Shown here in pieces: positions 1-7,028 of a stretch of 7,228 bases of DNA (within the stretch, counting starts at the first letter, position 1; each line of letters begins with the position of its first letter). A program made the position numbers and the translations under genes. Source of the stretch: Myxococcales bacterium UBA5297 (lineage in GTDB: Bacteria; Myxococcota; Myxococcia; Myxococcales; UBA5297); assembly GCA_002408385.1 (NCBI GenBank), contig DHSB01000124.1:7365-14592 (forward strand). Reading direction: 5' to 3'. The notes beneath the pieces were generated by a model. It ran no database searches and was not told the origin of the DNA. It worked only from the letters and a program-made list of their open reading frames with translations.

Positions 1-2708
1 CGCGAGGTGACCGGGCCCTCGAGCGCCGGGAAGATGTCCGCCCGCCGCAGGTCGCGGTCGCGGCGGAAGAGATCGCGGGTGCCGGGATCGTTGATCGAGG
101 TGATCTCCGGTCCCTCCTCCGGCCGGATGCGAATCCGCCCAGACCTCAGCAGGCCGGCGAGGCAGGCCCGGACCACGTCGACGGGATAGCCGTACGGCGG
201 CCCGCCGAAGTGCGCGATCACCGAGGCCCCGGAGGTGCCCTTCGCAAGCTCGATGTGCTGCAGGATGCGCGACGGCTCCTGCCCGGAGCAGGTCGGGACG
301 TACTTGCCGGCGTCGAGCGAGAGGATGCCGAGGCCGTTGTCGAGGAACTTGGTCGACGGTCCCGCGAGGTGCTTCTCGAGGAGCTGGGCGAGCTCGGCGT
401 CGGTCACCGCTATCTCGCAGAAGTACGGATAGAGCTCCGGCAGGATGCGGTTGCCGGCGCCGAGCAGCGCCGCGGCGAACGAGCTGCCGAGCGAGCGCGG
501 CTGGAGCGGCCGGCCCTTGAAGTACAGCTCGCCGTCGAGGAAGGCCTCGGCGACCGAGGTGGCGACGCGCTTCTCCAACTCCTCGAGCCGCGCCTCCTCC
601 TCGAGCAGCAGCCGCGCCTTCTCCTTGGTGAGCGACTCGCGGCGCGCGCCGTGGCGCTTCACCATCTGCGCCGACCGCGCGTACTCCCGCGCGATGCTCT
701 CGATGGCGCCGGGATCGCCGACGACCCAGATCAGCCGGTCGCGCAGCGGGTCGGCGTCGCTGCGCTGGATCCAGACGGTGTTGGCGCGCTCGTCGCGCGC
801 GCGCAGGAAGCGGAAGTCGACGGTGACCGCCGATTCGTCGCGCGAGTCCTGCACCCGCGCGTCGTGAAGGTGCCGGCCGTCGGTGAGGAACGCCGACCAC
901 GGGAAGGGCCGGCCTTTGTAGCGCGGCCGATCCGGCGCGCCGAGCAGCTCGCGCAGCTTGCCGCGCACGACCTCGGCGACCTGCTCGCCGGTGACGCCGA
1001 TGTCCTCGCGCTCGCGCTCCCACTCCTGGCCGGCCGAGCTCTGGATCTTGTAGCCGTGCTTCTCGGAGTAGCCGAGCAGGTTGGCCTGGCGCAGCCGCTC
1101 GAGCGCCTCGGAGACGGCCTTGGTCTGGTTGCCGTCGCCGAGCCTGCGGTAGAGGCACTGCGCGACGAGCCCGGCGTCGGTCGGCTTCTTGTCCTGGATC
1201 AGCTCGAGCAGCGCCACGGCCTTCGCCGCGCGCAGCGCCAGCGCGTCGTCGCGCACGCTCGGGTGGTCGAAGATGCGCGAGAGCGTCGTCTGCACGTCGG
1301 CCTCGAGCGCCGAGTGCTGCACCTCGAAGATGGCATCGAGGGTCACCAGGTCGCGCACCTCGCGCTCGCCGAGCTTCTGCTCGCGGAACAGCTCGCCGAG
1401 AAGCTGCAGAAGGCCGCGGATGGCGTGGTCGTCGCCCTGCGCGCGGGTCGAGCGCGAGCGCAGGTTCGAGGTGATGTCCATCAGCAGCTCTATCTGGCCC
1501 GGCAGCATCGGGTAGACCTCGAGGAAGTCCTCCTCGGTGATCTCCTCGCAGCCGAAGGCGTAGAGCTTCAGCTCGGGCCGATGGCGCTGGAACAGCTCGC
1601 GCAGCAGCGGCTCGTGCTCCTTGCGCTTGGCGAGCAGCCGCTTGTGGACGACGTCGCGGATGTTGGCCGGGTGCAGGTGGACGCGCAGCGGCGGCGGGAA
1701 GCGGTCCTTGAGCTTGCCGATGTTGTCCGCCTGGTCGGTGTCCTCGAGCTTCTGCTGGCCGGTCGCGAAGACCCAGACCAGTCCCTTCAGCTTCTGGCCG
1801 AGCTCGGAGACGAACGACTGCAGCGCCAGCATCCGGTTCTGGTTCTGGTGGACGTACTGGCTCACCTCGTCGACGACGATGAAGAGCGCCTTGCCCTCGG
1901 CGCGGATGGCGAGCATCGCGTCGATGGCCTCGACCACCTCGCGCACGCTGGTGCCGACCCCGGTGCGCGAGCCGGCGCGCGCGTCGAGCCAGCTCATCGG
2001 GTCGACGTAGGCGGCGGGGTTGAGCACGTGCATCACGTGCGAGAAGTGGTCCTCGGCGAGCTGGTCGTCCTTGGCCAGGTGCCAGGGCTTGCCGAGCGTC
2101 TTCTCGGCGAGCTGCAGGAAGCGGTTCCATTCGCCGTCGCGCTCGAGCTTGAGCTCGTGCTCGGCGACGAGGTGGCTCTTCGGGCAGTAGCCGAGCCGCG
2201 CCTGCACCTGGCGCAGCGCCGCGCAGTGGATCTGCTCGTCGTCGCGGGCGACGCCGCCGATGTCGAAGACGACGGCGATGGGGTCGATGCGCTTGCGCAG
2301 CGTCTCCCAGGCCTCGACCAGCTCGGCGCGACGCGGGGAGTCGTCGCGGGCAAGCAGCGCTTCGGCGAGGGTGCGGCCGTCGGGCAACGTCTTGCCGTCG
2401 AGGGCGAGGCCGAGCAGCTTGGCGAAGCTCGACTTGCCGGAGCCGTAGAAGCCGGAGATCCACGAGGCGGGAAGAGCCGGGCCGCCGTCCTTCTTCAGCT
2501 CGGCTTCGATGGTCCGCAGAAGGTGGACGAGCTGCTCGTGGATGCCGGACTTGAGGCGCCGGGCTCGCGGGTCGTCCTCGGGAAAGCCGCCGGTGATGAT
2601 GTACTCCGAGACCTCGGACTGGAGCTTCTCGGGGCTCTGCTCGTGGAAGTAGACGACCGGCGGGATGTCGCGGGTGACGTCGTGTTCGAAGAGGTCGCGG
2701 ATGAGCAT
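1..2708 (-). CDS. brxC: BrxC, BREX system P-loop ATPase (C-terminus cut by window edge)
   Basis: This is the large AAA-type ATPase of BREX phage defence, needed in studied systems for phage exclusion and host methylation. My minus-strand translation from ATG 2708 stays open for 902 codons to the left edge with no stop. BrxC proteins are usually about 1,100-1,250 residues, so the C-terminal quarter is missing. The N-terminus (MLIRDLFEHDVTRDIPPVV) and the Walker A segment SGFYGSGKSSFAKLLG (K92, S93) match the BrxC/PglY signature closely. A Walker B follows, LFIVVDEVSQYV, with D280 and E281. The segment after it, with an ATGQQKL sensor-like motif and KLKDRFPPPLRVHLHP, also fits the family. The start has only a weak ribosome site (CGGAT, about 8 bases upstream). 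A TTG six codons earlier is a possible alternative. The gene follows the HNH gene by 65 bases. PglY of Pgl/type 2 systems is the main alternative, but adjacent brxA and brxB favour BrxC. Confidence 0.93.
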   Translation of the reverse strand, partial: MLIRDLFEHDVTRDIPPVVYFHEQSPEKLQSEVSEYIITGGFPEDDPRARRLKSGIHEQLVHLLRTIEAELKKDGGPALPASWISGFYGSGKSSFAKLLGLALDGKTLPDGRTLAEALLARDDSPRRAELVEAWETLRKRIDPIAVVFDIGGVARDDEQIHCAALRQVQARLGYCPKSHLVAEHELKLERDGEWNRFLQLAEKTLGKPWHLAKDDQLAEDHFSHVMHVLNPAAYVDPMSWLDARAGSRTGVGTSVREVVEAIDAMLAIRAEGKALFIVVDEVSQYVHQNQNRMLALQSFVSELGQKLKGLVWVFATGQQKLEDTDQADNIGKLKDRFPPPLRVHLHPANIRDVVHKRLLAKRKEHEPLLRELFQRHRPELKLYAFGCEEITEEDFLEVYPMLPGQIELLMDITSNLRSRSTRAQGDDHAIRGLLQLLGELFREQKLGEREVRDLVTLDAIFEVQHSALEADVQTTLSRIFDHPSVRDDALALRAAKAVALLELIQDKKPTDAGLVAQCLYRRLGDGNQTKAVSEALERLRQANLLGYSEKHGYKIQSSAGQEWEREREDIGVTGEQVAEVVRGKLRELLGAPDRPRYKGRPFPWSAFLTDGRHLHDARVQDSRDESAVTVDFRFLRARDERANTVWIQRSDADPLRDRLIWVVGDPGAIESIAREYARSAQMVKRHGARRESLTKEKARLLLEEEARLEELEKRVATSVAEAFLDGELYFKGRPLQPRSLGSSFAAALLGAGNRILPELYPYFCEIAVTDAELAQLLEKHLAGPSTKFLDNGLGILSLDAGKYVPTCSGQEPSRILQHIELAKGTSGASVIAHFGGPPYGYPVDVVRACLAGLLRSGRIRIRPEEGPEITSINDPGTRDLFRRDRDLRRADIFPALEGPVTS

Positions 2709-2773
2709 TCGGGTTATCCGGGGCAAATCGTCAGAACGGATTGCTGCTGCGCGGGCCATATAGCCGCCGCAGG

Positions 2774-3634
2774 TTAACGACCAGCGACTCGGAGCCGACG
2801 CCGTGGCGCGCTCGAATTCGCAATGATCGTGCGAAGCTCGCTCAAGTCCCTGGGAGCTTCACTCTTCCAGTGCGCCATTCGATGGCAGGTCGGGCAAAGG
2901 ACGGCGAAGTCCTTGGGTCGTGGCGTCCTCTCCTCCCTGGAAACGGGAACGAGGTGATGAATGTCAACGAGGCCGGCGAAGGCCGGGCCGAACTGCTCGG
3001 CCAGATTCGTCCCGCAGGCCATACAGCTCAGCCCCTGCCGTTTGCGAAAGTACTCGAGTACGAGCTTCCGGTTCTTTGCCGAGCGTTCGGTAACGAAGTG
3101 CTTAGTCCATCGGCGCAGGCCTTCGGAGTCGAGGATGACGCCGTCGTCACCGACTGCTTCGCGAATCTTCTCTGGAGGCAGCGTGACCGGCTCGTCGAAT
3201 AGCAGGTCGAGGCTCTCTTGACCGACAGGCTCTGTAATCTTGCGTCCCAATAACGCTAGAAAGCGCGGCGTATTGCAGATGGCATAGGGCCGCCGGAAAC
3301 CCTCGGCGACGTGCTTTCCCGACGCCGCAAGGACTAGGTCCTGGGCATTACGCGTCGGATTAAGGCGTCTGGCCCCTGAAACGGAAAAGGTCGTGCCCCC
3401 GTGGCCGATCTCGATCTTCTCGAGGATTCCCCACGCAAGCAGGCACCAACAGTCCTCGATGGAGTCGGCCAACAGGATCGGCATGCGCTCACCGGCTGCC
3501 CTAGCCTCATTGAAGAGCCGCAGACCGGTTGTCCATGCCTTTCTTTCCGAGCGAGTGCCTTCGCCGCGCTGGATTGCCTGGTCGATCCATTCGCGGTTCG
3601 CGATTGTGTAGATGCAGTATTTCGCAAGTTTCAT
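2774..3634 (-). CDS. HNH endonuclease inserted between brxB and brxC
   Basis: This predicted 286-residue protein has a C-terminal HNH (beta-beta-alpha-metal) nuclease domain. Numbered from ATG 3634, the zinc ligands are C204-x2-C207 and C247-x2-C250. The catalytic region is DIHHLVP (H226, H227), followed by D242 at the usual Asn position and H251 and H255 in CPTCHRMAH. The N-terminal 130 residues are not a recognised domain. The pattern MPILLADSIEDCWCLLAWGI, then a strand-rich stretch and FRRPYAICNTPRFL, resembles PUA/EVE-like nucleic-acid readers found in some modification-dependent nucleases, but this is only a guess. I chose ATG 3634 because GAGGA (3643-3647) lies 8 bases upstream; a TTG at 3652 would add six residues. 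The gene begins 22 bases after the brxB stop and looks co-transcribed. GC is near 60 percent in sampled lines, against roughly 70-80 percent in the flanking genes, which suggests later acquisition. It is not a core BREX gene. Confidence 0.85.
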   Translation of the reverse strand: MKLAKYCIYTIANREWIDQAIQRGEGTRSERKAWTTGLRLFNEARAAGERMPILLADSIEDCWCLLAWGILEKIEIGHGGTTFSVSGARRLNPTRNAQDLVLAASGKHVAEGFRRPYAICNTPRFLALLGRKITEPVGQESLDLLFDEPVTLPPEKIREAVGDDGVILDSEGLRRWTKHFVTERSAKNRKLVLEYFRKRQGLSCMACGTNLAEQFGPAFAGLVDIHHLVPVSREERTPRPKDFAVLCPTCHRMAHWKSEAPRDLSELRTIIANSSAPRRRLRVAGR

Positions 3635-3642
3635 CGGCCCAA

Positions 3643-3647
3643 TCCTC
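3643..3647 (-). promoter_or_regulatory. Ribosome binding site deciding the HNH gene start
   Basis: On the minus strand GAGGA lies 8 bases before ATG 3634. It supports this start over the upstream TTG at 3652. The site falls inside the short gap after the brxB stop. Confidence 0.6.
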
Positions 3648-3656
3648 GTCAATCAG

Positions 3657-4301
3657 CTACGGATAAATCCGCGGCCTGTAATCCCGGTCCGCCGGCAACT
3701 CGCCCATAAACGAAAGCGCCGTCTTATCCCGCCGCTCGCCTGGATAAAGCAGCACCACCGGCACGTTGTGCGTCTTGCCGTCGATGTGCTTGAGCAGCGC
3801 CGAATTGCGGAAGAAGGGAAAGAGCGCGCCGCTGCGGCCGATGAGCACCAGGGTCTGCTCCTGCCTGTCGGGATGCGCCTTCACGAAGTCGTCGATGAGC
3901 CGCACGACGTCGGCCGCGATGCCCTCGGGCCCTTCGATATGCGGCGCGACGAAGTCCTGCAGGTCATTGAGCGCGCGCTCCGGGTTCTTCGCGAACATCC
4001 GCTTCTCGCGCTCGATGCGCCTCAGCACCGTCTCGCCGCCGGTGGCGCGAATTCGATCGACGAGCAGCTTGTGCAGCGAAATGGCCAGCACGTCCCAGCC
4101 CGCGGCCTTCAGCTCGTCGGTGAGCGCGCGCATCTTGCGGCGCAGCTTGAACTCGTCGCTCGGCTTGTACGGGAGGATGGCGAACCGGTAGTTGCGCATC
4201 GTGCTGATGCGCGGTCCGCCCTCGGCGAGCAGGTCGCGGCGCAGCGCCGCGATGCCCTCGTCGAGCGTGGTCTGGGCGAAGAGCGGCAGGGACTCGGTCA
4301 T
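3657..4301 (-). CDS. brxB: BrxB, DUF1788 BREX core protein
   Basis: BrxB is a conserved BREX core protein of about 200 residues with unknown biochemical activity; deletion studies in other systems show it is needed for defence. This copy is 214 residues, the normal size. The C-terminal half carries the DUF1788 signature: LVLIGRSGALFPFFRNSALL (about residues 141-160), then VPVVLLYPGERR (170-181), and the closing DYRPRIYP. The segment LTDELKAAGWDVLAISLHKL in the N-terminal half also fits. I chose ATG 4301 because it overlaps the brxA stop as ATGA and has GGAGG (4309-4313) 7 bases upstream. A longer reading from GTG 4319 would place that ribosome site inside the gene. No signal peptide or membrane segment is seen, so it is cytoplasmic. 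It lies directly downstream of brxA and 22 bases upstream of the HNH gene. Confidence 0.93.
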   Translation of the reverse strand: MTESLPLFAQTTLDEGIAALRRDLLAEGGPRISTMRNYRFAILPYKPSDEFKLRRKMRALTDELKAAGWDVLAISLHKLLVDRIRATGGETVLRRIEREKRMFAKNPERALNDLQDFVAPHIEGPEGIAADVVRLIDDFVKAHPDRQEQTLVLIGRSGALFPFFRNSALLKHIDGKTHNVPVVLLYPGERRDKTALSFMGELPADRDYRPRIYP

Positions 4302-5065
4302 AGGCAGGCCTCCGCCCACGCGGTGAGCGAGGGATAGGTCCAGTCGATCTCGGTGAGGCCGCCCATCCGCCGCAGCGTGACCGAGGGAATCGACCGCAAC
4401 CGCTGATCGACCGCGCCGCCGCCCAATCCGACCGAGTCGAGGTACGGGTTATCGAGGAGCGTGCCGGTGTGCTTCACCTCGCGCAGCAGGTGCAGCAGAT
4501 ACGCGAGCGCGAGGTCCGGGACCTTGGGGAAGAACAGCGCGCGCGGATCGCGCTTCGGCGAGACGAGGCCGGCCTCGGAGGCCGCCGAGAGCAGCTTGCT
4601 CGCGAACTGGATCACGGTCGCCTCGGCCCAGCGGCCGGGGAAGGTCTGGCGCACCCAGCGCGCGACCGCGGGCCGGTCGACGGTCGCGTCGGGCAGCGTG
4701 CGGCGCTCGAGCAGGTACTCGGCGGTGAAGCGCCGATAGATCGGGTCGCTGAGCTGCAGGTGCCAGTGGCAGATCACCTGGCGCGATGCGGGCTCCATCG
4801 CGCGCCAGCGGCGCAGGGTCTCGAGCGCCGGCGGGAAGACGTCGTAGCGGAACGCGAGGTAGCCGAGCAGCGTGCGGACCCGGTCCATCGACTTGGCGCC
4901 GAACCAGCGCTCCTCGAAGGCGCGCACGACGCGGTCGGCGAGCGGCACCGCGGGATCGACGTTCGCCCAGTAGGCCCGCGACTCCTCGATTCCGAGCGCG
5001 AGCCTCAACAGGCGCGTGTGGATCGCGGTCTCTTCGCCGAGGACCGGCGCCGCCTCGTCTCTCAC
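4298..5065 (-). CDS. brxA: BrxA, DUF1819 BREX core protein
   Basis: BrxA is a small BREX core protein; structural work on homologues shows a helical DNA-binding protein. This copy is 255 residues, somewhat longer than the usual roughly 200-250. The DUF1819 hallmark SDPIYRRFTAEYLLERR occupies about residues 106-122. It is followed by ARWVRQTFPGRWAEATV and ASKLLSAASEAGLV (about 125-157), the expected winged-helix-like region, and a final segment from a repressor-like turn to the C-terminus (DWTYPSL, AEACL). I chose GTG 5065 because it overlaps the brxE stop as GTGA. The reading frame stays open further upstream to 5851, but that extension is out of frame with, and opposite in content to, the better supported brxE and is arginine-rich shadow sequence. 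The 3' end overlaps brxB as ATGA. The missing Met near the start makes GTG the simplest choice, though no strong ribosome site precedes it, consistent with coupling to brxE. Confidence 0.9.
   Translation of the reverse strand: MRDEAAPVLGEETAIHTRLLRLALGIEESRAYWANVDPAVPLADRVVRAFEERWFGAKSMDRVRTLLGYLAFRYDVFPPALETLRRWRAMEPASRQVICHWHLQLSDPIYRRFTAEYLLERRTLPDATVDRPAVARWVRQTFPGRWAEATVIQFASKLLSAASEAGLVSPKRDPRALFFPKVPDLALAYLLHLLREVKHTGTLLDNPYLDSVGLGGGAVDQRLRSIPSVTLRRMGGLTEIDWTYPSLTAWAEACL
4309..4313 (-). promoter_or_regulatory. Strong ribosome binding site of brxB
   Basis: GGAGG on the minus strand, 7 bases before ATG 4301, lies within the last codons of brxA. With the ATGA stop/start overlap it points to coupled translation of brxA and brxB. 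Confidence 0.75.
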
Positions 5066-5631
5066 GGCTTCGCTCGATAGAAGGGCATCGGATAGCCCTC
5101 GCTGAACGGCAGCAGCGCGGCCGCGAGGTTGCGCGCGGCGTGGTCGATGGCCGACGGCAGCGCCGCCTTGAGCTGGCGGCCGCCGGGGACGATCTCGAAG
5201 GCCGGCGTGGTCGAGACGCGCAGCGCGTCGGCGATGCGGTCGGCCGAGAACGGCTCGTCGAGCGAGATGGGGAACGAGAGAGCCTCGGCGGGCTTTCGGC
5301 CCTCGCGCTTGAGCTGTGCCAGGCGCTCGGCGAGCGCTTCGTCGAGATCGAAGCCGAAGAAGTAGAGGGTCCGCACCGCGTCGGGGTCGGCGAGCTTGCG
5401 GCGCGAGCTCTCGTCGGCGCGGCGCGCGGCTTCGCGCACGGCCTCGAGCGAGGCCCAGGCGTGGCTGCGCGGCAGGAGGCGGGCGAGGAGATCGCCGCCG
5501 CCCGCCTCGTCGATCAGATCGGTCTGCCACCAGCCAAGGCGCGCGGGCTCGCAGCGCGCCTCGCCGGCCCAGGCGACGGTGAGCTGGAGCGCCAGGATCG
5601 CGTCCAGGGTGCTTGTCGGGGTTGGAGACAC
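5062..5631 (-). CDS. brxE: BrxE-like protein of type 6 BREX
   Basis: This 189-residue protein is the first gene of the operon. I recognise it as BrxE-like from its position just before brxA, its size and its pattern: a helical N-terminus (LDAILALQLTVAWAGE), RLGWWQTDLIDE (31-42), a histidine-containing segment LLPRSHAW (52-59), and DPDAVRTLYFFGFDLDEALA (82-101) followed by ERLAQLK. BrxE marks type 6 BREX; its activity is not established. The identification relies on memory of the family and on gene order, so it is less sure than for brxA and brxB. I chose GTG 5631 because AAGGA (5638-5642) lies 6 bases upstream. A TTG at 5652 would put that site inside the gene. The stop overlaps the brxA GTG by four bases. 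There is no signal peptide or membrane segment. Confidence 0.68.
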   Translation of the reverse strand: MSPTPTSTLDAILALQLTVAWAGEARCEPARLGWWQTDLIDEAGGGDLLARLLPRSHAWASLEAVREAARRADESSRRKLADPDAVRTLYFFGFDLDEALAERLAQLKREGRKPAEALSFPISLDEPFSADRIADALRVSTTPAFEIVPGGRQLKAALPSAIDHAARNLAAALLPFSEGYPMPFYRAKP

Positions 5632-5637
5632 GGCTCG

Positions 5638-5642
5638 TCCTT
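5638..5642 (-). promoter_or_regulatory. Ribosome binding site deciding the brxE start
   Basis: AAGGA on the minus strand, 6 bases before GTG 5631. It supports this GTG over the TTG at 5652 as the first codon of the operon. Confidence 0.6.
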
Positions 5643-6022
5643 CGCCCGCCAAGGACGCGGGGCGGCGTGGAAGTGTTGGCCAGAAAACCTAGCACAGGGC
5701 GCGGACGCGGGCGCTGGCGGCGCACATCGGAGAAGGCCGCGAGGTCGCAGAGTTTGGTGAGGCTGTAATCGTGCAGAAATAGCGGACACGGGGGGCGCTG
5801 GCAGCGGCGGCACGCGTCGTGTCGGACCCTCGATTTCCGCCCCTGCTGCAATTCTCACAACCAGAGCGGAATTCGGCCGGGCCTCGACCGAGCAGAGGCG
5901 GCCCGTCCCTGTCCTCTCGAGCCCCTGCGCCAGTGACCTTTCGAGGTCGGCCGCCTTCGCTCCCCGCGCGGGCTCCCGAACTGTTGGTTGCTGAACATAC
6001 CGCTTATGCACCTTGCCCCGGG

Positions 6023-6028
6023 TTGACA
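6023..6028 (+). promoter_or_regulatory. Possible -35 box for the plus-strand gene
   Basis: TTGACA is a perfect sigma-70 -35 hexamer, 60 bases before ATG 6089. The expected -10 region (about 6045-6052, GGAGCTTT) is a poor match, so this may be chance. A second weak candidate is TTGGTT (5984-5989) with TATGCA (6005-6010) at 15-base spacing. Confidence 0.3.
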
Positions 6029-6076
6029 CCTGCAAGGGTATGTGGGAGCTTTTTGTCCTCACGAATCACACCCACA

Positions 6077-6083
6077 GGGGAGG
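6077..6083 (+). promoter_or_regulatory. Strong ribosome binding site of the plus-strand gene
   Basis: GGGGAGG lies 5 bases before ATG 6089. It fixes this start and rules out the longer open frame that begins at 5819. Its strength suggests efficient translation. Confidence 0.8.
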
Positions 6084-6088
6084 TACCG

Positions 6089-6826
6089 ATGGCCCAGAAC
6101 TCTTTCACTCCCGTCGTCTCCACGCGTACGCGCACCGCCGAGCAGATCCTCGAGTCGCCCGAGCTGCTCGCGGGGTACGAGTCGGTCGGCGGCCGTCGCG
6201 AGGATCTCGAAAAGATCGTCCGCGACGGCACCCGCGCGAAGGCGCTCAACCTTCTGCAGTCTTCCTCGGGCTCTTCGGCCGCGGCCGCGAGCGTCGTGGT
6301 CGCGACCGGCTTTCTTGGCCTGCAGACCGAGTACTCGGCGGTCATGAGCGCGGTGCGCGCCACCGTCTACGACCTCGAGCTCGCCAACGCCGCTCCGGCG
6401 CTCGTCGTCGCCCTCAAGGACGTGCTCGTCAACGAGGCGCCGACGAAGGTCACCGAGATCGAGATCGACGGACAGAAGAAGCGCAAGACCTCGCGGTCGC
6501 AGAGCCAGGAGGCGCTTCGCAACGAGATCGAGAAGGACGCCTCGGCGTTGCTCAACCTGACCGGCGCCCACGAGGCGCTCGCGCTTCGCAAGGTCGACGT
6601 CCCGCGCCTGGAGGCGCTGCGCAACGCAGCCCAGGGCCTCGCCGGCAAGCTCGCCAATCGCACGGTGAAGAAGGGCGAGCGCGTGACCGCGACCAAGGAA
6701 GAGCGCGAGGCGGTCTCGCAGCAGGCGGCGACGTGGTCGGCCTGCTACCGGCTCCTCGCCGCGGTCGGTCGCCGCGACGAGCGCATCGCCAAGCTGCTCA
6801 AGGACGCGAGCCGCAAGCGGAAGTAG
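6089..6826 (+). CDS. Conserved-looking hypothetical protein, helical, divergent from BREX
   Basis: I do not recognise this 245-residue protein. Coding status is well supported by a strong ribosome site, third-position G/C bias and an even amino-acid mix, while the opposite strand reads as arginine/leucine-rich shadow. The N-terminus is polar (MAQNSFTPVVSTRTRTAEQI) with no signal peptide. Residues about 58-77 are Ser/Ala-rich and mildly hydrophobic (SSSGSSAAAASVVVATGFLG) but probably too weak for a membrane span. Residues about 120-140 form a charged linker (IEIDGQKKRKTSRSQSQ). The rest is predicted as long amphipathic helices, and the C-terminus is basic (KDASRKRK). There is one cysteine, C219, and no catalytic motif that I can see. 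It is transcribed away from brxE, with a terminator-like hairpin 24 bases after its stop, so it appears to be a single-gene unit. A structural or DNA-associated role is possible; a BREX role is unproven. Confidence 0.85.
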   Translation: MAQNSFTPVVSTRTRTAEQILESPELLAGYESVGGRREDLEKIVRDGTRAKALNLLQSSSGSSAAAASVVVATGFLGLQTEYSAVMSAVRATVYDLELANAAPALVVALKDVLVNEAPTKVTEIEIDGQKKRKTSRSQSQEALRNEIEKDASALLNLTGAHEALALRKVDVPRLEALRNAAQGLAGKLANRTVKKGERVTATKEEREAVSQQAATWSACYRLLAAVGRRDERIAKLLKDASRKRK

Positions 6827-6850
6827 CCCCTCGCCTTCATCCACGGCTCC

Positions 6851-6883
6851 CCGCGGGCGCTCGGATCTCCCGGGCGCCCGCGG
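6851..6883 (+). terminator. Hairpin terminator after the plus-strand gene
   Basis: Bases 6851-6864 pair with 6870-6883: ten perfect pairs (CCGCGGGCGC with GCGCCCGCGG), one T-G wobble, then three more pairs, closing a five-base loop (ATCTC). It begins 24 bases after the stop at 6826. The downstream T run is short (TTT at 6888-6890), so termination may be partly stem-driven. Confidence 0.7.
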
Positions 6884-7028
6884 CGCGTTTGGAGGTATCG
6901 CCCGCGGTTCTCACCCCAGGCCGCGCTCCGTCCTTGCTTCCGAGACGCCCCTTCCAATTCCCAGGTCCGGGAGCGCTGGCATCGTACGAATCGCCAGCTC
7001 TTCCCCCTCTGGTTTCGCTGATTTTCGG

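Larger units (their letters stand above)
5632..6088. other. Divergent intergenic region between the BREX operon and the plus-strand gene
   Basis: These 457 bases separate brxE (leftward) from the plus-strand gene (rightward) and must hold the promoters of both. I see no gene with a plausible start, ribosome site and codon bias. Minus-strand reading from about 5805 to 5690 gives a cysteine-bearing peptide (CRRCQRPPCPLFLHDYSL) that could be a decayed gene end, but nothing confirms it. A 7-base inverted repeat, GGCGGCC (5897-5903) and GGCCGCC (5949-5955), is present but of a kind common in GC-rich DNA. No clear sigma-70 promoter is visible for brxE. Confidence 0.6.

Noticed and set aside
210..2777. 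Very long plus-strand open frame (855 codons) opposite brxC
   Set aside because: It is the antisense shadow of brxC: its translation is dominated by Leu, Arg, Glu, Val and Ala with no domain, and the minus strand encodes an unmistakable BrxC. Long antisense frames are expected where third positions are nearly all G or C.
5690..5805. Minus-strand peptide with CRRCQRPPCPLFLHDYSL, possibly a gene or transposase remnant
   Set aside because: It looks somewhat protein-like, but I cannot match it to a family and it has no start or ribosome site; too short to support a pseudogene call.
5066..5851. Upstream extension of the brxA frame to give a 517-residue protein
   Set aside because: The added part is arginine/proline-rich shadow of brxE in another frame. 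GTG at 5065 overlapping the brxE stop gives a normal-sized BrxA.
5897..5955. Inverted repeat GGCGGCC / GGCCGCC as an operator or hairpin
   Set aside because: Seven bases of pure G/C with a 45-base gap are expected by chance in DNA of this composition.
6059..6844. Minus-strand 261-codon frame opposite the hypothetical gene
   Set aside because: Composition is that of a shadow (Leu/Arg/Ala/Glu/Val/Asp), it has no ribosome site, and the plus strand has a strong site and balanced composition.
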